NCBI RefSeq assembly: GCF_023507745.1
Contig: NZ_JALPZO010000155.1
Span: 62,001-126,000 of the forward strand
DNA: 64,000 nucleotides
From: Vreelandella olivaria
GTDB lineage: Bacteria; Pseudomonadota; Gammaproteobacteria; Pseudomonadales; Halomonadaceae
Direction of reading: 5' to 3'
Below, piece by piece: positions 62,048 through 64,000 of the stretch. Below the pieces are notes generated by a model. It made no database searches, was not told the origin of the DNA, and saw nothing but the letters and a program-made list of their open reading frames with translations. A program made the translations under genes and the position numbers. Each line of letters begins with the position of its first letter. The first letter of the stretch is position 1.

Positions 62048-63970
62048 TTATTGGCCACGCAGAAACAGGCGATCAAGCGCCTTCATACTCATTTGGGTCC
62101 AGGTAGGGCGACCATGGTTACACTGATCACTGCGCTCGGTACGTTCCATGTCACGCAGCAGCGCGTTCATCTCATCAATGGTTAAACGCCGGTTGGCCCG
62201 CACGCTACCGTGACACGCCATGGTAGAAAGCAGCTCATGAATACGTGCCTCCACCTGGTGTGTGCGGCCAAAGCGCGCCAACTCTTCGAGCATCTCACGC
62301 ACCAGTGCCTCGGGATCTGCCTGGGCCAACAGGGCTGGCAACTGGCGAACAAGCAGGGTCTCTGGGCCAGCCACATCCAGTTCAACACCCAGTTGGGCAA
62401 TGGCATCGTGCTCACTTTCTGCCGTAGCGACCTCTGCCCGACTGGCAGCCAAAGAGACAGGCACCAGCAGAGGCTGGGTATCTATGCCCTGGGTAGCCGC
62501 CAACTGGTTCTTCATCCGCTCGTAAACGATGCGCTCATGGGCCGCGTGCATATCCACCAGCACCAGCCCCTGTGCATTCTGCGCCAGGATATAAACACCA
62601 TGCAGTTGCCCCAATGCAAAGCCAAGTGGCGGCGCACTCGTTGCATCATGCTCGGGCATTTTGAAAGGTGCTTCACGCACTTCGTTGGCACTGGGGGTGC
62701 TATTGGAAGGGGCACCCGGCTGCGGGGTCAGTAGTGTTTCTTCGTGATTGGGATGGAGCGCATGGTAGCCCTGCATAAAACGGCGCACACGCTCAGCCCC
62801 TGGATGACGCGCAGGTTCACTCGCCAACGCCATACCCTGTTGCTGCCAACGCGGTGCAGGAGTCTGGTCATCGTCATCAGCTACGCTGCTTCCGCTCTCA
62901 TCTGCTGGCCGCTCCTGCTCAGCGTCAGGCTGCTCATCGGCGGGCCTGGGCGCAGCCAAACAGTGGTGCAGGCTGGAATAGAGAAAATCGTGCACCATTC
63001 GACCATCACGAAAGCGTACTTCATGCTTGGTGGGGTGCACATTGACATCGACGACATCCGGGTCAAGCTCAAGGTAGAGTACAAATACCGGGTGACGACC
63101 GTTGTAGAGCACGTCACGGTAGGCTTGGCGCACTGCATGGGCCACCAGACGGTCGCGTACCACACGACCATTGACAAAGAAGTACTGCTGATCTGCCTGG
63201 GAGCGGGAGTGCGTTGGCAGCCCTACCCACCCACTTAAACGCAGCCCACCAGCTTCCCGCTCAATATAGCGGGCATGTTCAATAAAGTTTTTACCGAGCA
63301 GCGATGCAATGCGCCGTTCACGGGCAGCGGGAGTCCCGCCCGGCGGCAGTTGGTGCACCACCTTTTGGTTATGACGCAGCACCCAGGCAATATCGTAACG
63401 AGACAGCGCCTGACGGCGAAACGCCTCTTCCACATGGGCAAACTCGGTTTTTTCAGTGCGGAGGAACTTGCGCCGTGCTGGTGTATTAAAAAACAGATCC
63501 CTGACCGCCACACTGGTGCCACGTGGGTGAGGAGCAGGCGTCACGCGTGCTTCCATACCACGTCCTTCTGCCACCACGCGCCAGCCTTGTCGAGGGTCGC
63601 TATCCGCATTGGAGATAAGCTCCAGGCGTGACACCGAACTGATAGATGCCAAGGCTTCGCCACGAAAGCCCAGCGAACTGACACCTTCGAGATCCTCAAG
63701 GCTGCTTATTTTGCTGGTAGCATGGCGAGCCAGCGCCAAAGGTAAATCCTGTTCGCTAATGCCAATACCGTCATCGCGCACTTTGATCAGGCGCGCGCCC
63801 CCCTGCTCAATCTCCACCTCTATGCGCCGACTGCCTGCATCAATAGCATTCTCAATCAGCTCTTTAGTGACTGATGATGGGCGCTCGACCACCTCCCCCG
63901 CGGCTATTTGGTTAGCCAAACGGGGGTCAAGCACTTGAATTCGCGTTGGCGAAGAGATTAATTCAGTCAA
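62048..63970 (-). CDS. mutL: DNA mismatch repair protein MutL
   Basis: A 640-residue mismatch-repair ATPase. The N-terminal GHKL domain (about 1-335) shows [19 protein letters not shown] and [13 protein letters not shown] variable acidic linker (about 340-445) leads to the C-terminal dimerisation domain. This contains DMHAAHE-x4-E (D473-E484), ACH (585) and CNHGRP (617-622), which resemble the metal-binding endonuclease motifs DQHAx2Ex4E, ACR and C[P/N]HGRP. It is full length from ATG at 63970. First of mutL-miaA-hfq-hflX. Confidence 0.97.
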   Translation of the reverse strand: MTELISSPTRIQVLDPRLANQIAAGEVVERPSSVTKELIENAIDAGSRRIEVEIEQGGARLIKVRDDGIGISEQDLPLALARHATSKISSLEDLEGVSSLGFRGEALASISSVSRLELISNADSDPRQGWRVVAEGRGMEARVTPAPHPRGTSVAVRDLFFNTPARRKFLRTEKTEFAHVEEAFRRQALSRYDIAWVLRHNQKVVHQLPPGGTPAARERRIASLLGKNFIEHARYIEREAGGLRLSGWVGLPTHSRSQADQQYFFVNGRVVRDRLVAHAVRQAYRDVLYNGRHPVFVLYLELDPDVVDVNVHPTKHEVRFRDGRMVHDFLYSSLHHCLAAPRPADEQPDAEQERPADESGSSVADDDDQTPAPRWQQQGMALASEPARHPGAERVRRFMQGYHALHPNHEETLLTPQPGAPSNSTPSANEVREAPFKMPEHDATSAPPLGFALGQLHGVYILAQNAQGLVLVDMHAAHERIVYERMKNQLAATQGIDTQPLLVPVSLAASRAEVATAESEHDAIAQLGVELDVAGPETLLVRQLPALLAQADPEALVREMLEELARFGRTHQVEARIHELLSTMACHGSVRANRRLTIDEMNALLRDMERTERSDQCNHGRPTWTQMSMKALDRLFLRGQ

Positions 63971-64000
63971 CCATCACCTCAGATACTTTTCATCAGGAAC

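Overview
This window looks like an ordinary stretch of core chromosome from a gammaproteobacterium. The best guess is a Halomonas-type halophile (Oceanospirillales/Halomonadaceae). That rests on the protein sequences, a moderate G+C content, several strongly acidic tails and linkers, and a gene order that runs close to that of Pseudomonas (lpoA-yraN-diaA-dolP, sspBA, petABC, rpsI-rplM, zapE, nif3, algW/degS, hisDG-murA-mla, lpt-rpoN-ptsN-rapZ-ptsO, tldD-yhdP-rng-maf-mreDCB, gatCAB). The genus is an inference from memory of these families and was not searched. Genes fill almost the whole window. No gene-free gap exceeds 300 bases, and I see no insertion sequence, prophage, CRISPR array, rRNA or tRNA gene.

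Layout. 1-2018 (+): end of lpoA, yraN, diaA and dolP (cell-wall synthase activation, replication timing, outer-membrane integrity). 2121-9995 (mostly -): sspB/sspA, the cytochrome bc1 operon petABC, rplM-rpsI, zapE and nif3-like, with zapG on +. 10134-11378 (+): a DegS/AlgW-type periplasmic protease. 11413-18204 (-): one long operon mlaFEDCB-ibaG-murA-hisG-hisD. Divergent from it, 18454-25606 (+): kdsD-kdsC-lptC-lptA-lptB-rpoN-hpf-ptsN-rapZ-ptsO. 25690-37693: pmbA (-), darP (+), then the minus-strand block mreB-mreC-mreD-maf-rng-yhdP-tldD. 37923-41192 (+): gatCAB. 41247-45271 (-): sixA, gpsA, htpG and a DUF1232 protein. 45372-54220: slt (+), a LysE-type exporter (-), a cold-shock protein (+), an acidic lipoprotein, a YegS-type lipid kinase, pepN and yajQ (-), and btuR (+). 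54306-63970 (-): mutL-miaA-hfq-hflX-hflK-hflC, then hisZ-purA.

How the genes fit together. The centre of the window is an envelope-building district. Mla (phospholipid transport), YhdP (phospholipid transport), KdsD/KdsC and LptC/A/B (lipopolysaccharide), MurA, MreBCD, LpoA and Slt (peptidoglycan), and DolP and DegS/AlgW (envelope surveillance) lie close together. The sigma-54/nitrogen-PTS cluster (rpoN, hpf, ptsN, rapZ, ptsO) follows lptB directly, and a SixA phosphatase gene that could act on NPr lies in the same window. The short-form hisG and its partner hisZ are both present but about 42 kb apart.

No wholly new system is evident. The points most worth a second look are: a -24/-12 promoter just upstream of rpoN, a near-perfect sigma-32 promoter for htpG overlapping the preceding stop codon, a perfect palindrome across the likely -10 box of the mla operon, an uncharacterised very acidic lipoprotein with an internal 30-residue duplication, endonuclease-type motifs in MutL, and a PVWY variant of the cytochrome b Qo motif.
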